The notes: a model not told the origin generated them from the sequence alone. A stretch of DNA of 64,000 nucleotides from Pseudomonas mosselii (GCF_003205295.1 NZ_QJRP01000005.1:222801-286800), one strand, 5' to 3'. Shown: positions 25,313 through 33,782, numbered from the stretch's first letter. Made by a program: numbers and translations.

Positions 25313-25693
25313 GTACCACTCCTTGCAAGCCGACGCGCAGGGGCTCTGGCCCTGGCCGGCTGGAAAATCCGCTGAAAGATGTTCGAACGCAGGCGCCCGC
25401 GATCACGCCGGGAAGGCGCGCTACGCAAGGGCGCGGATCAGTTCAGGGCAAGGTGTGGCGAGAAAGTGAAGGCGAACAGCACGCTGCGCCGACGCTTGAG
25501 CACCGTGTCGCTCGGCCACGCGCTGCGCGCTGTCGGGGCGACAGGCTGGCGGTGTGAGCGGAGACTACGGGTACGGCGCATTGCATCGACTACGCAGGTG
25601 GAGAGGAGGCGGCACTCTAGGCCAGGGAGCCCTGAAGCGTCAATCTGCTAATCACAACAGCGGCGCTCAAGCCAATGGTCGAGCGACCAAGGA
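25313..25693. other. Intergenic stretch, no gene recognised
   Basis: About 380 bases upstream of the MFS gene. GC-rich near the gene, changing to AT-richer sequence from about 25630 towards the Rhs locus. No REP element, palindrome or plausible ORF was seen; it should hold the MFS promoter. The composition change marks the edge of the Rhs insert. Confidence 0.5.
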
Positions 25694-25840
25694 TCAGTTT
25701 AGAGCCCTACCATTGCGCAGGCTTGTAACAGCTATCTGATACTTCTGACAGTTATCACCAACTTCAGAAACCCCAAAATTCAAGCTCTCATAAGCTCTCT
25801 CAGGCAGAAACTCCGCTTCGTCGCCTATTTCCGTCTTGCT
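25694..25840 (-). pseudogene. Degenerate 48-codon ORF behind the Rhs toxin gene, possible immunity remnant
   Basis: Reading on the minus strand after the toxin stop, a frame runs open for 48 codons to a TGA at 25694. Its content (for example EFLPERAYESLNFGVSEVGD and NCQKYQIAVTSLRNGRALN) looks like genuine coding sequence rather than chance. It has no ATG or GTG start; an in-frame TAA precedes it and the only candidate start is a TTG about 20 codons in. It occupies the place where an immunity gene follows an Rhs toxin. Either it is the tail of a decayed immunity gene or it uses an unusual start. Confidence 0.35.
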
Positions 25841-25856
25841 TTATCGCTGTAAAAAC

Positions 25857-26741
25857 CTAAAACCACGCTCGCCCACCATAGGGCTCGTCAGATGGGTTTT
25901 GCGCATAGGTAGCGTCGAAAACCATTGGGAATCTTATGTCTCTTGACATTTTAACCGCATAATACGCCCTTTCATGAATGACCATCACTTGACTGTGAAG
26001 ACGGGTAAAATGCTTGCCCTCAACCCAGCGCGAAAAGTCCTCGACGTAAACGCCCAATATAGAGCCAGAGCCATCATAGCCTGTAAAATTATTTGCCAAC
26101 TCGGCATATTGCGTAATATATAAACCGCGACCAGCCAGCCCGCCTTTTGAAAAGCCGATATCCAAACCTGATTCTAGGGACTCAACATGCTGACTCTTTG
26201 TCCCATGAAACCCAATGAGTTGATACCCCTCTGGTATGCCGCGAGGCTGATCTGCGATATTCATGGGGAATTTATCTGTTGTGTAAGTCCTGGTATAGGT
26301 ATAAGTGGTAGCAACTGTTTCGGCTTTTACACTGGCAGCCAAATTTCTCTGTCTAGGCGAGTTTTTGGAAAAGCGCCGAATCGACTGCCTTAAAGAATTC
26401 AAAACAGGGACATGCCCGCTAGGGTCCCGACGATTTACCGGATCGCCTAAGCAATATGCATATGAATTTACTCCACCCGCAGCAAACGGACTCATGCTGT
26501 CCGGACTGCTTAACCGCATAAAAAACGGATTAAATACTCGATAACCTTTTCCCAAAAAATAGTTACCGACTGGGAACTCTAGCCGACCACCATTAAATCC
26601 GACAGTATTACCTAGTGCGGAAAGGAAGCCGTAAGGTGAATAGGAAAGGCTTCGCGATGAATTGGCTTCATTGGCTTCAAAAAAAATAGATCGCTGTTGA
26701 TCCGAAGCCAACAAAACATTAGCTCTCCTTCGACTGTTCAT
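25857..26741 (-). CDS. Short Rhs-core protein with C-terminal PARP/ART-like toxin domain
   Basis: A 294-residue protein, start MNSRRRANVLLAS chosen for GAGGGA five bases upstream. Residues ~1-110 are the orphan Rhs-associated core found in many Pseudomonas (SYSPYGFLSALGNTVGFNGG, GKGYRVFNPFFMRLSSPDS, YCLGDPVNRRDPSGH). Residues ~170-294 look like an ADP-ribosyltransferase of the H-Y-[E] class: FHGTKSQ (His179), GLAGRGLYITQYAELANNF (Tyr208), then HSQVMVIHERAYYAV, where the usual Glu position carries Gln251. Lower GC than flanking genes indicates a transferred tip. It would act as a polymorphic toxin; activity is inferred. Confidence 0.78.
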   Translation of the reverse strand: MNSRRRANVLLASDQQRSIFFEANEANSSRSLSYSPYGFLSALGNTVGFNGGRLEFPVGNYFLGKGYRVFNPFFMRLSSPDSMSPFAAGGVNSYAYCLGDPVNRRDPSGHVPVLNSLRQSIRRFSKNSPRQRNLAASVKAETVATTYTYTRTYTTDKFPMNIADQPRGIPEGYQLIGFHGTKSQHVESLESGLDIGFSKGGLAGRGLYITQYAELANNFTGYDGSGSILGVYVEDFSRWVEGKHFTRLHSQVMVIHERAYYAVKMSRDIRFPMVFDATYAQNPSDEPYGGRAWF

Positions 26742-26807
26742 GACGTCCCTCAATCACTAGCGGGTTTTTTATTATCCACTATCGCGCCTAGAACAGCCTA
26801 CTAGCAA

Positions 26808-26840
26808 AAATGATAGGCCTCTCCGTAGAGAGGCCTATCT
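26808..26840 (-). terminator. Rho-independent terminator after the Fsr-like MFS gene
   Basis: On the minus strand GATAGGCCTCTC, a four-base loop and its exact complement are followed by ATTTTT. It lies 16 bases past the MFS stop. Confidence 0.85.
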
Positions 26841-26853
26841 GAGCCATAACTCG

Positions 26854-28068
26854 TCATCGCTTGCCAGTAGACGGCAAGAACACCGCCAGCAACCCAAACA
26901 ACGGCAGGAACGAGCAAACCCCATATACATACTCGATCCCACGTAGATCAGCCACATACCCCAGCAGCGCCGCGCCGATGCCGCCGAAGCCGAACATCAG
27001 CCCGAAGAAGATCCCGGCGATCATCCCGACATTGCCCGGCACCAGCTCCTGGGCATACACCACGATGGCCGAGAACGCCGACGCCAGGACGAAGCCGATC
27101 ACCACGCTGAGCACGGTGGTCCAGAACAGGTCGGCATACGGCAGCGCCAGGGTGAACGGCGCCACGCCAAGGATCGAGAACCAGATCACCGCCTTGCGCC
27201 CGATGCGATCACCGATCGGTCCGCCGAAGAACGTGCCCGCCGCCACCGCGCCGAGGAACAGGAACAGGTGCAACTGGGAACTCGCCACCGACAGCTGGAA
27301 CTTCTCGATCAGGTAGAAGGTGAAGTAGCTGGTGAAGCTGGACATATAGAAGTACTTGGAAAACACCAGCAGGCCCAGTACCACCAACGCCAGGATCACC
27401 CGCTGGCGCGAAATGCCGTGGGTGGCCTGCACCGCCTTGCGCGCCTTGGCCTGGTTGAGGTGCTCCTTGTACCAGCGGCGCAGCATCAGGGTCACGGCGA
27501 AGAAGAACAGCCCGGCCACGCCGAACCAGGCGACATGGGTCTGGCCGAAGGGAATGACGATCGCCGCCGCCAGCAGTGGCCCGAGGGCGGAGCCGGCGTT
27601 GCCGCCGACCTGGAAGCTCGACTGGGCCAGGCCGAAGCGCCCGCCGGAGGCCAGCCGGGCGATGCGCGAGGTCTCGGGGTGGAAGGTCGAGGAGCCGATG
27701 CCCACCAGCGCCGAGGCCAGCAGGATCATCGGGAAGCTGCCAACGAAAGCCAGCATCACTATCCCCGCCAGGGTGCACAGCGTGCCCAGCGGCAACAGGT
27801 TCGGCGTGGGCCGCTTGTCGGTGATGAAGCCCACCCACGGCTGCAGCAGCGAGGCGGTGATCTGGAAAGTCAGGGTGATCAGGCCGATCTGGGCGAAGCT
27901 CAGGTCGTAGTTGGCCTTGAGCATCGGGTAGATCGCCGGCAGTACCGACTGGATCAGGTCGTTGATCAGGTGCGCCAGGGCGCAGAAACCGATGATGCGC
28001 ATCACCAGCGGCGAGGCCTGGTTTGCCGGGCTGCTGGCGCTGGAAGTCGTGGTACTGCTGATGGCCAT
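26854..28068 (-). CDS. MFS transporter, fosmidomycin-resistance (Fsr) type
   Basis: A 404-residue, 12-helix protein. The Fsr-like landmarks are HLINDLIQSVLPAIYPMLKA in helix 1, SSTFHPETSRIARLASGGRF in the second loop (HPE motif) and FGGPIGDRIGRKAVIWFSIL in the central loop. Fsr proteins export fosmidomycin and other drugs. A clear terminator follows. The start has an extended Ser/Thr-rich N-terminus (about 20 residues) before helix 1, so a later in-frame start (MRIIGF) is possible. Confidence 0.87.
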   Translation of the reverse strand: MAISSTTTSSASSPANQASPLVMRIIGFCALAHLINDLIQSVLPAIYPMLKANYDLSFAQIGLITLTFQITASLLQPWVGFITDKRPTPNLLPLGTLCTLAGIVMLAFVGSFPMILLASALVGIGSSTFHPETSRIARLASGGRFGLAQSSFQVGGNAGSALGPLLAAAIVIPFGQTHVAWFGVAGLFFFAVTLMLRRWYKEHLNQAKARKAVQATHGISRQRVILALVVLGLLVFSKYFYMSSFTSYFTFYLIEKFQLSVASSQLHLFLFLGAVAAGTFFGGPIGDRIGRKAVIWFSILGVAPFTLALPYADLFWTTVLSVVIGFVLASAFSAIVVYAQELVPGNVGMIAGIFFGLMFGFGGIGAALLGYVADLRGIEYVYGVCSFLPLFGLLAVFLPSTGKR

Positions 28069-28169
28069 GGGCTGGATGTCCGTCCGCGGGTTGGGATCCG
28101 ATTATCGTGAAACAAATAGATACGAAGCTACCTTTTTATTTCGGCGAGCCTTCCATCTGACACGTACTT

Positions 28170-28198
28170 GTAAATAATTCTCAATATATTTAGCATTC
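28170..28198 (+). promoter_or_regulatory. Probable Fur box before orphan fecR
   Basis: TAAATAATTCTCAATATATT and the following TAGCATT resemble overlapping Fur hexamers in otherwise GC-rich sequence. It is about 60 bases before the FecR-like ATG. Confidence 0.6.
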
Positions 28199-28260
28199 TT
28201 TCTCCTCTACCCTGTAAATGCGGGGCGAAACCGCCCTCCCCCTGCGAGCAGACCAATCCC

Positions 28261-29193
28261 ATGAGCCCCATGCCCGCCTTGCAGCCCACGCCCGACCCCG
28301 AGCAGGAAGCCCTGGACTGGTTCTCACGCCTGCGCCAGCCCGGCTGCGACGAGGCCCTGCGCCAGGCATTCGCCAACTGGTGCCAGGACCCGCTCAACGC
28401 AAGGGCCTATGCCCAGCTCGAAGCCTACTGGCAGCAACTGCAGGTTCCGGCCGCGCGCCCGCGACCACGCATCACCAAGGTCCGCCGCAGCCGGGCCGGA
28501 CTGTGCCTGGGACTACTGTTTCTAATGCTGGTGGGCGCACTGTCCTGGCTCTACTGGCCAGTGATGCAGCGCCTGGGCAGCGAACTGCACACCGACAGCG
28601 GCGAGCGTCGCAGCGTGCGCCTGGCCGATGGCTCGACCCTGCACCTGGACAGCGCCAGCGCGATGAATGTCGACCTGCGTGGCCGCACCCGCCAGCTGCA
28701 CCTGGTGCAGGGGCAGGTCTACCTGGAGGTGATGCTCGATGGCCGGGCCATGGAGGTGCAGGTCGATGACACCCGGATCCAGGTGTTCGGCACCCGCCTG
28801 CAGATCGCCCGCCATGCCGACCATGACGAACTGGTGGTGTTCGGCGGCAAGGCCGCGGTCCTGCAAGGCGGCGACCAGCGCCTGGTCAATGCCGGCGAGC
28901 GGGTGACGTTCAGCGCAAGCCGCATCAATCCGGTCGAGAAGATCGACGCCAAATTGGCCGATGCCTGGCGCAACGGCCAGTTGAAGGCCAGGAACCTGCC
29001 GTTGAGCGAGGTGCTGGAACGCCTGGCCGATTACCAAGGCCAGCGTGTCTTGATGCTGAACGAGCAGGCCGCCTACCAGCGGGTCAGCGGTGATTACGAC
29101 CTCGACCACCCGGCGCAGAGCCTCGAGCGCCTGGCCACCGATCAGCAACTGCGCCTGCACAACCTGCTCGGCCACTGGCTGATCGTGCGCTGA
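28261..29193 (+). CDS. Orphan FecR-family protein
   Basis: A 310-residue protein of FecR layout: N-terminal domain with Trp motifs (ALDWFSRLRQPGCDEALRQA, FANWCQDPLNARAYAQLEAY), one transmembrane helix (~81-100), the periplasmic FecR core (TDSGERRSVRLADGSTLHLD) and a C-terminal domain (DAWRNGQLKARNLPLSEVLE). Unlike the pair at 20-21 kb it has no sigma-factor gene beside it and no receptor gene downstream; the next feature is a tRNA. A Fur-like site precedes it. It may regulate a distant sigma factor or be what is left of a lost receptor unit. Confidence 0.85.
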   Translation: MSPMPALQPTPDPEQEALDWFSRLRQPGCDEALRQAFANWCQDPLNARAYAQLEAYWQQLQVPAARPRPRITKVRRSRAGLCLGLLFLMLVGALSWLYWPVMQRLGSELHTDSGERRSVRLADGSTLHLDSASAMNVDLRGRTRQLHLVQGQVYLEVMLDGRAMEVQVDDTRIQVFGTRLQIARHADHDELVVFGGKAAVLQGGDQRLVNAGERVTFSASRINPVEKIDAKLADAWRNGQLKARNLPLSEVLERLADYQGQRVLMLNEQAAYQRVSGDYDLDHPAQSLERLATDQQLRLHNLLGHWLIVR

Positions 29194-29248
29194 GGCGCCC
29201 TTTCCGGCTAAGCTTTTGAAAGGTTGGAAAAAATTTTTGAAAACGTTG

Positions 29249-29277
29249 TTGACAGGATCGCGATTCGAGCTAATAAT
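29249..29277 (+). promoter_or_regulatory. Sigma-70 promoter of tRNA-Met
   Basis: TTGACA (29249-29254) and TAATAAT (29271-29277) are 16 bases apart and end 12 bases before the tRNA 5' end. Near-consensus elements fit a stable RNA gene. Confidence 0.85.
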
Positions 29278-29289
29278 GCGCGCCAAGTT

Positions 29290-29366
29290 GGCTACATAGC
29301 TCAGTTGGTTAGAGCATAGCATTCATAATGCTGGGGTCCGGGGTTCAAGTCCCTGTGTAGCCACCA
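29290..29366 (+). tRNA. tRNA-Met(CAT), elongator type
   Basis: A 77-base cloverleaf including encoded CCA. The acceptor arms are GGCTACA and TGTAGCC; the D arm is AGCTCAGTTGGTTAGAGC; the anticodon CAT is at 29324-29326; the T arm contains GGTTCAAGT. The G1-C72 pair and GGCTAC opening fit elongator methionine tRNA rather than initiator or the lysidine-modified Ile2 tRNA. Confidence 0.93.
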
Positions 29367-29373
29367 CCTTTTA

Positions 29374-29407
29374 AAAGGGCTTATCGAAAGATAAGCCCTT
29401 TTTCTTT
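29374..29407 (+). terminator. Terminator after tRNA-Met
   Basis: AAAGGGCTTATC, loop GAAA and its complement, followed by TTTTTCTTT. It begins eight bases after the tRNA CCA. The reverse strand also carries an A/T tract, so it may serve the convergent lysE-like gene as well. Confidence 0.9.
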
Positions 29408-29420
29408 GCCTGCGAAAAAT

Positions 29421-30035
29421 CTACTTCACACCCGCCACCACCACGGCTAGCCCCAGCCCGATCAACGCCACGCCGATGACCCGATCGACCACCACTTGCC
29501 GCTCGATCATCGCCCGGCGCAACCCGCTGCTGGAGAAAAACACCGCCACCAGGCTGAACCACACCCAGTGGGCGAACGACATGAATGCGCCATAGGCGAA
29601 ATCGAGCGTCAGCGGGCTGCCGGGCTGCACCACCTGGGTGTAGGCACTGACCACGAAGAGCATGGTCTTGGGGTTCAACGCATTGGTCAGAAAGCCCGTG
29701 CGCAACGCGCTCGCCACGCTGGCCTCGCTGTGCGCCAAGCCGTCGAGGCTGATGCGCGTGGTGTTGGTCAGCGACTTGTAGCCCAGATACACCAGGTAGC
29801 CCGCCCCCACCACCTTCATGGCCAGGAACAGTGCCGGGCTCTGGCTGATGATCACGGCGATGCCGAACACGGTGTACAGCACATGCACCTGCACGCCCAG
29901 GGCAATGCCAACCGCCGCGGCGAGGCCGGCCTTGCGGCCCTGTGCGTAACTACTGCGGGTGACCATGGCGAAGTCGGCGCCGGGGCTGATGACGGCCAGG
30001 ACGGTGAACAGGGCGACGGCGATGAGTTCGTTCAC
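29421..30035 (-). CDS. LysE-family amino-acid exporter
   Basis: About 204 residues with six hydrophobic helices. The N-terminal LFTVLAVISPGADFAMVTRS and GRKAGLAAAVGIALGVQVHV segments are family hallmarks (RhtB/LysE). The GTG start (VNELIAVALF) is chosen because GAGG lies ten bases upstream and relatives begin MNELIA; a GTG nine codons earlier is possible. It would export an amino acid or derivative. A LysR gene is divergently placed and could control it. Confidence 0.85.
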   Translation of the reverse strand: MNELIAVALFTVLAVISPGADFAMVTRSSYAQGRKAGLAAAVGIALGVQVHVLYTVFGIAVIISQSPALFLAMKVVGAGYLVYLGYKSLTNTTRISLDGLAHSEASVASALRTGFLTNALNPKTMLFVVSAYTQVVQPGSPLTLDFAYGAFMSFAHWVWFSLVAVFFSSSGLRRAMIERQVVVDRVIGVALIGLGLAVVVAGVK

Positions 30036-30166
30036 GAACAGGTATCCTCGATGAAAATTCACGGAAGATGGGATTATCCTGTTGCTTTGAACGAGTAAAA
30101 ATCGATTTATAGTGAGGCTAATCTGCTAGTTTTCCTGACAGATCATCATGAATTCTACCGGCGCCG

Positions 30167-30232
30167 TCGCGGGGCAAGCCCGCTCCCACGAGCGCTTCAC
30201 GCCGCACTTGTGGGAGCGGGCTTGCCCCGCGA
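30167..30232. repeat. REP inverted pair
   Basis: TCGCGGGGCAAGCCCGCTCC and its complement about 20 bases apart, in the divergent region between the lysE-like and LysR genes, close to the LysR start. Confidence 0.88.
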
Positions 30233-30254
30233 TAGCACCGGAACAGGCCAGCAC

Positions 30255-31160
30255 ATGAAACTGCCTCCCCTCACTGCCTTTCGCTACTTCGACATTGCCG
30301 CCCGCAGCGAAAGCTTCGTGCGCGCCGCCGAGCACCTGCACGTCACCCACGGCGCTGTCAGCCGCCAGGTGCGCCTGCTCGAGGAAAGCCTCGGCGTGGA
30401 ACTGTTCGAGCGGCGCAACCGGGCGATCTTCCTCACCCGCGCCGGGCGCGACCTGCACGCCACCACCCAGGCGATCTTCGAGCAGTTGGAAGGCGCCGTG
30501 CAGCGCCTGCACCAGCAAGCCCACGACAACGTGCTGGTGGTGTCCTGCGAGCCGACCATCGCCATGCGCTGGCTGATCCCGCGCCTGCCGCGCTTCCACG
30601 CCCGGCACCCCGACCTGCAACTGCACCTGGTGGCGGCCGGCGGTCCGGTGGACTTCGCCCGCGGCGGCATCGACCTGGCCCTGCGCCGCGATGACTTTCA
30701 TTGGGACCGCCAACTGCACAGCCTGAAGATCTGCGATGAGTGGATCGGCCCGGTCGCAACGCCAGACCTCAAGGGCCAGCGCCTGCTGCACAGCGCCACC
30801 CGTCCCGATGCCTGGGCCACCTGGCTGCGCCTGAGCGGCCAGGGCATTCGGCAAACGGAACGCAGCGACTTCGAACACTTCTACCTGTCGATCCAGGCTG
30901 CCAGCGCGGGCATGGGGCTGGCCATCGCCTCCGCGCTGATGGTCCGCGACGAACTGGATAATGGCCAGCTACAAGCGCCCTTCGGCTTCCTGCGCGATGG
31001 CTCCGGCTACCACCTGCTCAGCCCGCAACCACTGGATGACGGCAGCAAGCGCCAGCGTTTCGCGCAGTGGGTCAGCAATGAGTGCCAGGCCTGCCTGGCT
31101 CACCTGGGCTTGCTGCAGAACGACGAACCGGCCCCGCCGTCACCGCCCCAGGTGCGATAG
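30255..31160 (+). CDS. LysR-family regulator, GcvA-like
   Basis: About 301 residues starting MKLPPLTAFRYFDIAARSES. The HTH region (FVRAAEHLHVTHGAVSRQVR) and the effector domain with IAMRWLIPRLPRFHARHPDL match the GcvA/AmpR branch. It is divergent from the LysE-type exporter 219 bases away, the usual arrangement for a regulator and its target. Its 3' end overlaps the convergent peptidase gene by 61 bases. Confidence 0.87.
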   Translation: MKLPPLTAFRYFDIAARSESFVRAAEHLHVTHGAVSRQVRLLEESLGVELFERRNRAIFLTRAGRDLHATTQAIFEQLEGAVQRLHQQAHDNVLVVSCEPTIAMRWLIPRLPRFHARHPDLQLHLVAAGGPVDFARGGIDLALRRDDFHWDRQLHSLKICDEWIGPVATPDLKGQRLLHSATRPDAWATWLRLSGQGIRQTERSDFEHFYLSIQAASAGMGLAIASALMVRDELDNGQLQAPFGFLRDGSGYHLLSPQPLDDGSKRQRFAQWVSNECQACLAHLGLLQNDEPAPPSPPQVR

Positions 31161-31684
31161 CCGGCCGTGTCGATATGGATGCGCCCCGAGGGGTAACGGC
31201 CAAGCCCCATGTTCCAGGCCTGGCCGTGCTGCTGCCAGAAGCGGCACAGCGGGTTCGGGTCGGCCCAGGGCGGTAGCAGCAGATCGACGGCGAAGGCGCG
31301 CATGTGCGCGCTGCTCGGCGCACCGCCGGCACAGGCATTGAGCCGAGGATCGCGGTAGGCCGATACCACTTCGAACTGACGCAGGACACCCTGCTGGCCC
31401 AGGGTCTGGATCAAGGCCAGCGTCGAGCGCACTGCCGGCCAATGGCTCGCCGGCGGCACAGCGAAGGGCGAGGCCTGGCACAGGCGCCAGTCCGAGGCCG
31501 AGCGCAGCAACTGATGAATCGGCACTACGCCATACAACCGGGCCTCTACCAGCATTTCACGGAACCGGCGGTTCTCGTGATCCCCGGCCCACTGGGCAAA
31601 CATCCACACATCGCGCTGATCGGCCTGGACCGCACCCAGCCCGATCAGCGCGCTAGCCAATAGCCATATCCTGGCGCTTTTCAT
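31100..31684 (-). CDS. Secreted M15-type peptidase-like protein
   Basis: A 194-residue protein with a signal peptide (cleavage near GAVQAD). The metal-site pattern of M15 D,D-carboxypeptidases is present: SAYRDPRLNACAGG, SSAHMRAFAVDLLL (His and Asp six apart) and RIHIDTAGYRTWG (His). Such enzymes trim the stem peptides of peptidoglycan in the periplasm. The 3' end overlaps the LysR gene on the other strand. Confidence 0.8.
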   Translation of the reverse strand: MKSARIWLLASALIGLGAVQADQRDVWMFAQWAGDHENRRFREMLVEARLYGVVPIHQLLRSASDWRLCQASPFAVPPASHWPAVRSTLALIQTLGQQGVLRQFEVVSAYRDPRLNACAGGAPSSAHMRAFAVDLLLPPWADPNPLCRFWQQHGQAWNMGLGRYPSGRIHIDTAGYRTWGGDGGAGSSFCSKPR

Positions 31685-31749
31685 TCCCCCACCTCTTCAT
31701 CCACCATGGGCGGTCCGCCGTCCTGGCGGCCACTGACAAGGAGTTAAGC

Positions 31750-32919
31750 ATGCACAAGATTGCTATATCGGGCCTGGCCGCCCTCGCCTTCAGCGGCCTG
31801 GCCATGGCCGACGCGCAGATCGACCTGGGCGATGCCCAACGGGTCACCCGCTTGTTCGCCTACCCCAACAACTGCAACGTTATCTGCTACCGCGACTGGA
31901 CCCTCGAGAAGACCGTCGAGCACTACCTCACCCAGAGCGTGCAGCGCGATGGCTACGCCAACGCCAAGGTCACGGTGAACCGCGACAACGACAAGCTGCA
32001 TGCCAGCATCACCGGCGTGCCGGCCAGCTATACCGAACCCTTGCGCAAGCTGCTCGACAGCGGCGAGCTGGCCTACCAGGGCGCCACCCGCCTCAACCAG
32101 AAAGGCGGCTGGGATTACAGCTGGTACCTGTTCCTGCCCCTGGGAATGGCCTTGGAGAACCGCCGCAGTATCGAGCTGCTGCACTTCCCGCCGGACTACT
32201 CGTTGACCCGCTACCAGGACTACCTGAAGTCCAACACCACCGACCGCTGGGCCGCGCTTCTGACCTTCAACGGTGTCGAGGACACCCAGACCCCGGCCTA
32301 CCAGACCATCGTCGACATCGCCCCGATCGCCGCGCCCGCCAGCGCGGGCAAGGACCTGGAGGGGGTCTACAGCTACTTCAACGACTATCAGGTGCGCATG
32401 GTCAAGGAAGTCGCCCTCACCCATGACGGCAAGGGTGCCCTGCCGATGGTCGCCTTCGGCGCACCGGTGCGCAGCTGGATCCAGCAGCAGTACGGGCCGA
32501 AGGTCAACGTGCTGGGGCTGGTCAGCATCACGCCCGAGCCGGGCGGCGCCAAGGTACCCGTGCTCGGCGCCAACCACCCGAGCGCGATCTGGTACGCGGC
32601 CGATCCAAAAAGCTACGACGGCGACCAGGACAAGGCCGACGCCGCAGGCCTGAAGATGATGGGCCAGGACCTCTCCGCCGCCTGCTGGCAGGCCGGCATG
32701 GGGCGCAACCCGCAGGCCGATGCCAAGCTCACCTTGGACGCCTGCACCACCAAGTGGCAGGTAACCCAGAAGAAGCAGACCTGCGAGCTGTTCTACCGCA
32801 CCATCCGCGAGATGACCCCGGAGCAGGCGGCGGCCAAGTGCAATACCGGGACGGCGACGCGCAGCCTGCGGGATCTGCGTAAACCTTTGGAAACGAATGA
32901 CTCGGATCAAGCGCTTTGA
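31750..32919 (+). CDS. Exported hypothetical protein
   Basis: A 389-residue protein with a signal peptide (cleavage near GLAMADAQ), so periplasmic or secreted. Four Cys residues (NNCNVICY near the N-terminus, others near 315-355) could form disulphides. The middle part holds several aromatic-rich strands (GGWDYSWYLFLPLGMALENR). AAGGAG lies just before the ATG and a clear terminator follows. I do not recognise a named family; related proteins in pseudomonads are annotated as hypothetical. Confidence 0.75.
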   Translation: MHKIAISGLAALAFSGLAMADAQIDLGDAQRVTRLFAYPNNCNVICYRDWTLEKTVEHYLTQSVQRDGYANAKVTVNRDNDKLHASITGVPASYTEPLRKLLDSGELAYQGATRLNQKGGWDYSWYLFLPLGMALENRRSIELLHFPPDYSLTRYQDYLKSNTTDRWAALLTFNGVEDTQTPAYQTIVDIAPIAAPASAGKDLEGVYSYFNDYQVRMVKEVALTHDGKGALPMVAFGAPVRSWIQQQYGPKVNVLGLVSITPEPGGAKVPVLGANHPSAIWYAADPKSYDGDQDKADAAGLKMMGQDLSAACWQAGMGRNPQADAKLTLDACTTKWQVTQKKQTCELFYRTIREMTPEQAAAKCNTGTATRSLRDLRKPLETNDSDQAL

Positions 32920-32999
32920 TGAGCATTTTGCGCACGGCATAATCTGTCCACCGCTCAGCCCCGAAACGATGACTCGGTCCATTGGCTATCAGGGTGAAG

Positions 33000-33030
33000 A
33001 AACCGGCCTCGCGCCGGTTTTTTCGTTTTT
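33000..33030 (+). terminator. Rho-independent terminator
   Basis: AAACCGGCCTCGCGCCGGTTTTTTCGTTTTT: a GC stem with short loop and a strong T-run, 80 bases after the exported protein gene. Confidence 0.9.
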
Positions 33031-33051
33031 GGACACGACAGGAAGTCGGCC

Positions 33052-33567
33052 ATGCGCAAGAACCCTACCCAGCTTGGCGACGAAAGCCTTGCCGAGGCAT
33101 TCAGCAGATTGCTGCACCAGGCAATCGCCCTGCAGTAGGCAGGCGAGTCGCCACATCATGCGCAACAGATGGCCGAGTTCAGCTACCTCCTGACGCCGAA
33201 GCAACTCGAACGCATTCGTCGTATCTGCAAGCAAATGAACTGGCCCGTACCACAGTGCCGGGGCATTCGAATCGACCTCCAGGCCATCCTTCATCCTTTG
33301 CACGCCAGGGAGACAAAGGATCGATGCACGCCGCAGGAGACACTGCAGATTCTGGTCAACGCTTACAGCGCCTACAGCCAGGTCGGCCTGAACAAACCCA
33401 AGCACGCACAAGGCATCCTGTTCAACACCGGCCGCAAGGTCAGGATCGGCAAAGGGAGCTATTACGCCGTGGCTGTCGTGAGAATCTGTAGCGCGGGAGG
33501 CAAAACGTACTTGGCCCCCGTCACGGCGTATCACGCAACGGAGGCCAAGATTCGGAATATTTCATGA
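33052..33567 (+). pseudogene. Hypothetical gene split by an in-frame amber codon
   Basis: AGGAAG precedes an ATG at 33052 that opens a frame of 28 codons (MRKNPTQLGDESLAEAFSRL...) ending at TAG 33136-33138. The same frame continues open as AGESPHHAQQ into MAEFSYLLTPKQLERIRRIC and runs to 33567. A CAG-to-TAG change would explain it, giving an original protein of about 171 residues. Alternatively translation restarts at the ATG at 33169 to give a 132-residue protein, although no good ribosome site precedes that ATG. The family is not recognised; GC is lower than in neighbouring genes. Confidence 0.6.
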
Positions 33568-33782
33568 GTACGGAGGAAGGACGGCCTCGAAGGCAAGTCT
33601 CCCGCACTGAAGCGGAACAACCCATGCGCCTGCGAATTCCCTTCATATGACCCAGGTTACCCAGGGCCTGTGCAGCACCGCCGACAAATTTTCTGCTGTC
33701 TACGTAGCCGGAGTTCATCCTAGAAGGAGGAGGCCGGATTTGCAAACCCGTCTGGCAGAACGCGAAGCCCCCAAGGCCCCGA

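Noticed and set aside
29290..29366. tRNA-Ile2 (CAT with lysidine) as an alternative identity
   Set aside because: The acceptor stem GGCTACA/TGTAGCC and overall body fit elongator tRNA-Met.
33136..33138. Amber codon read as pyrrolysine or programmed readthrough
   Set aside because: No pyl genes or readthrough signal are visible; a nonsense mutation is simpler.
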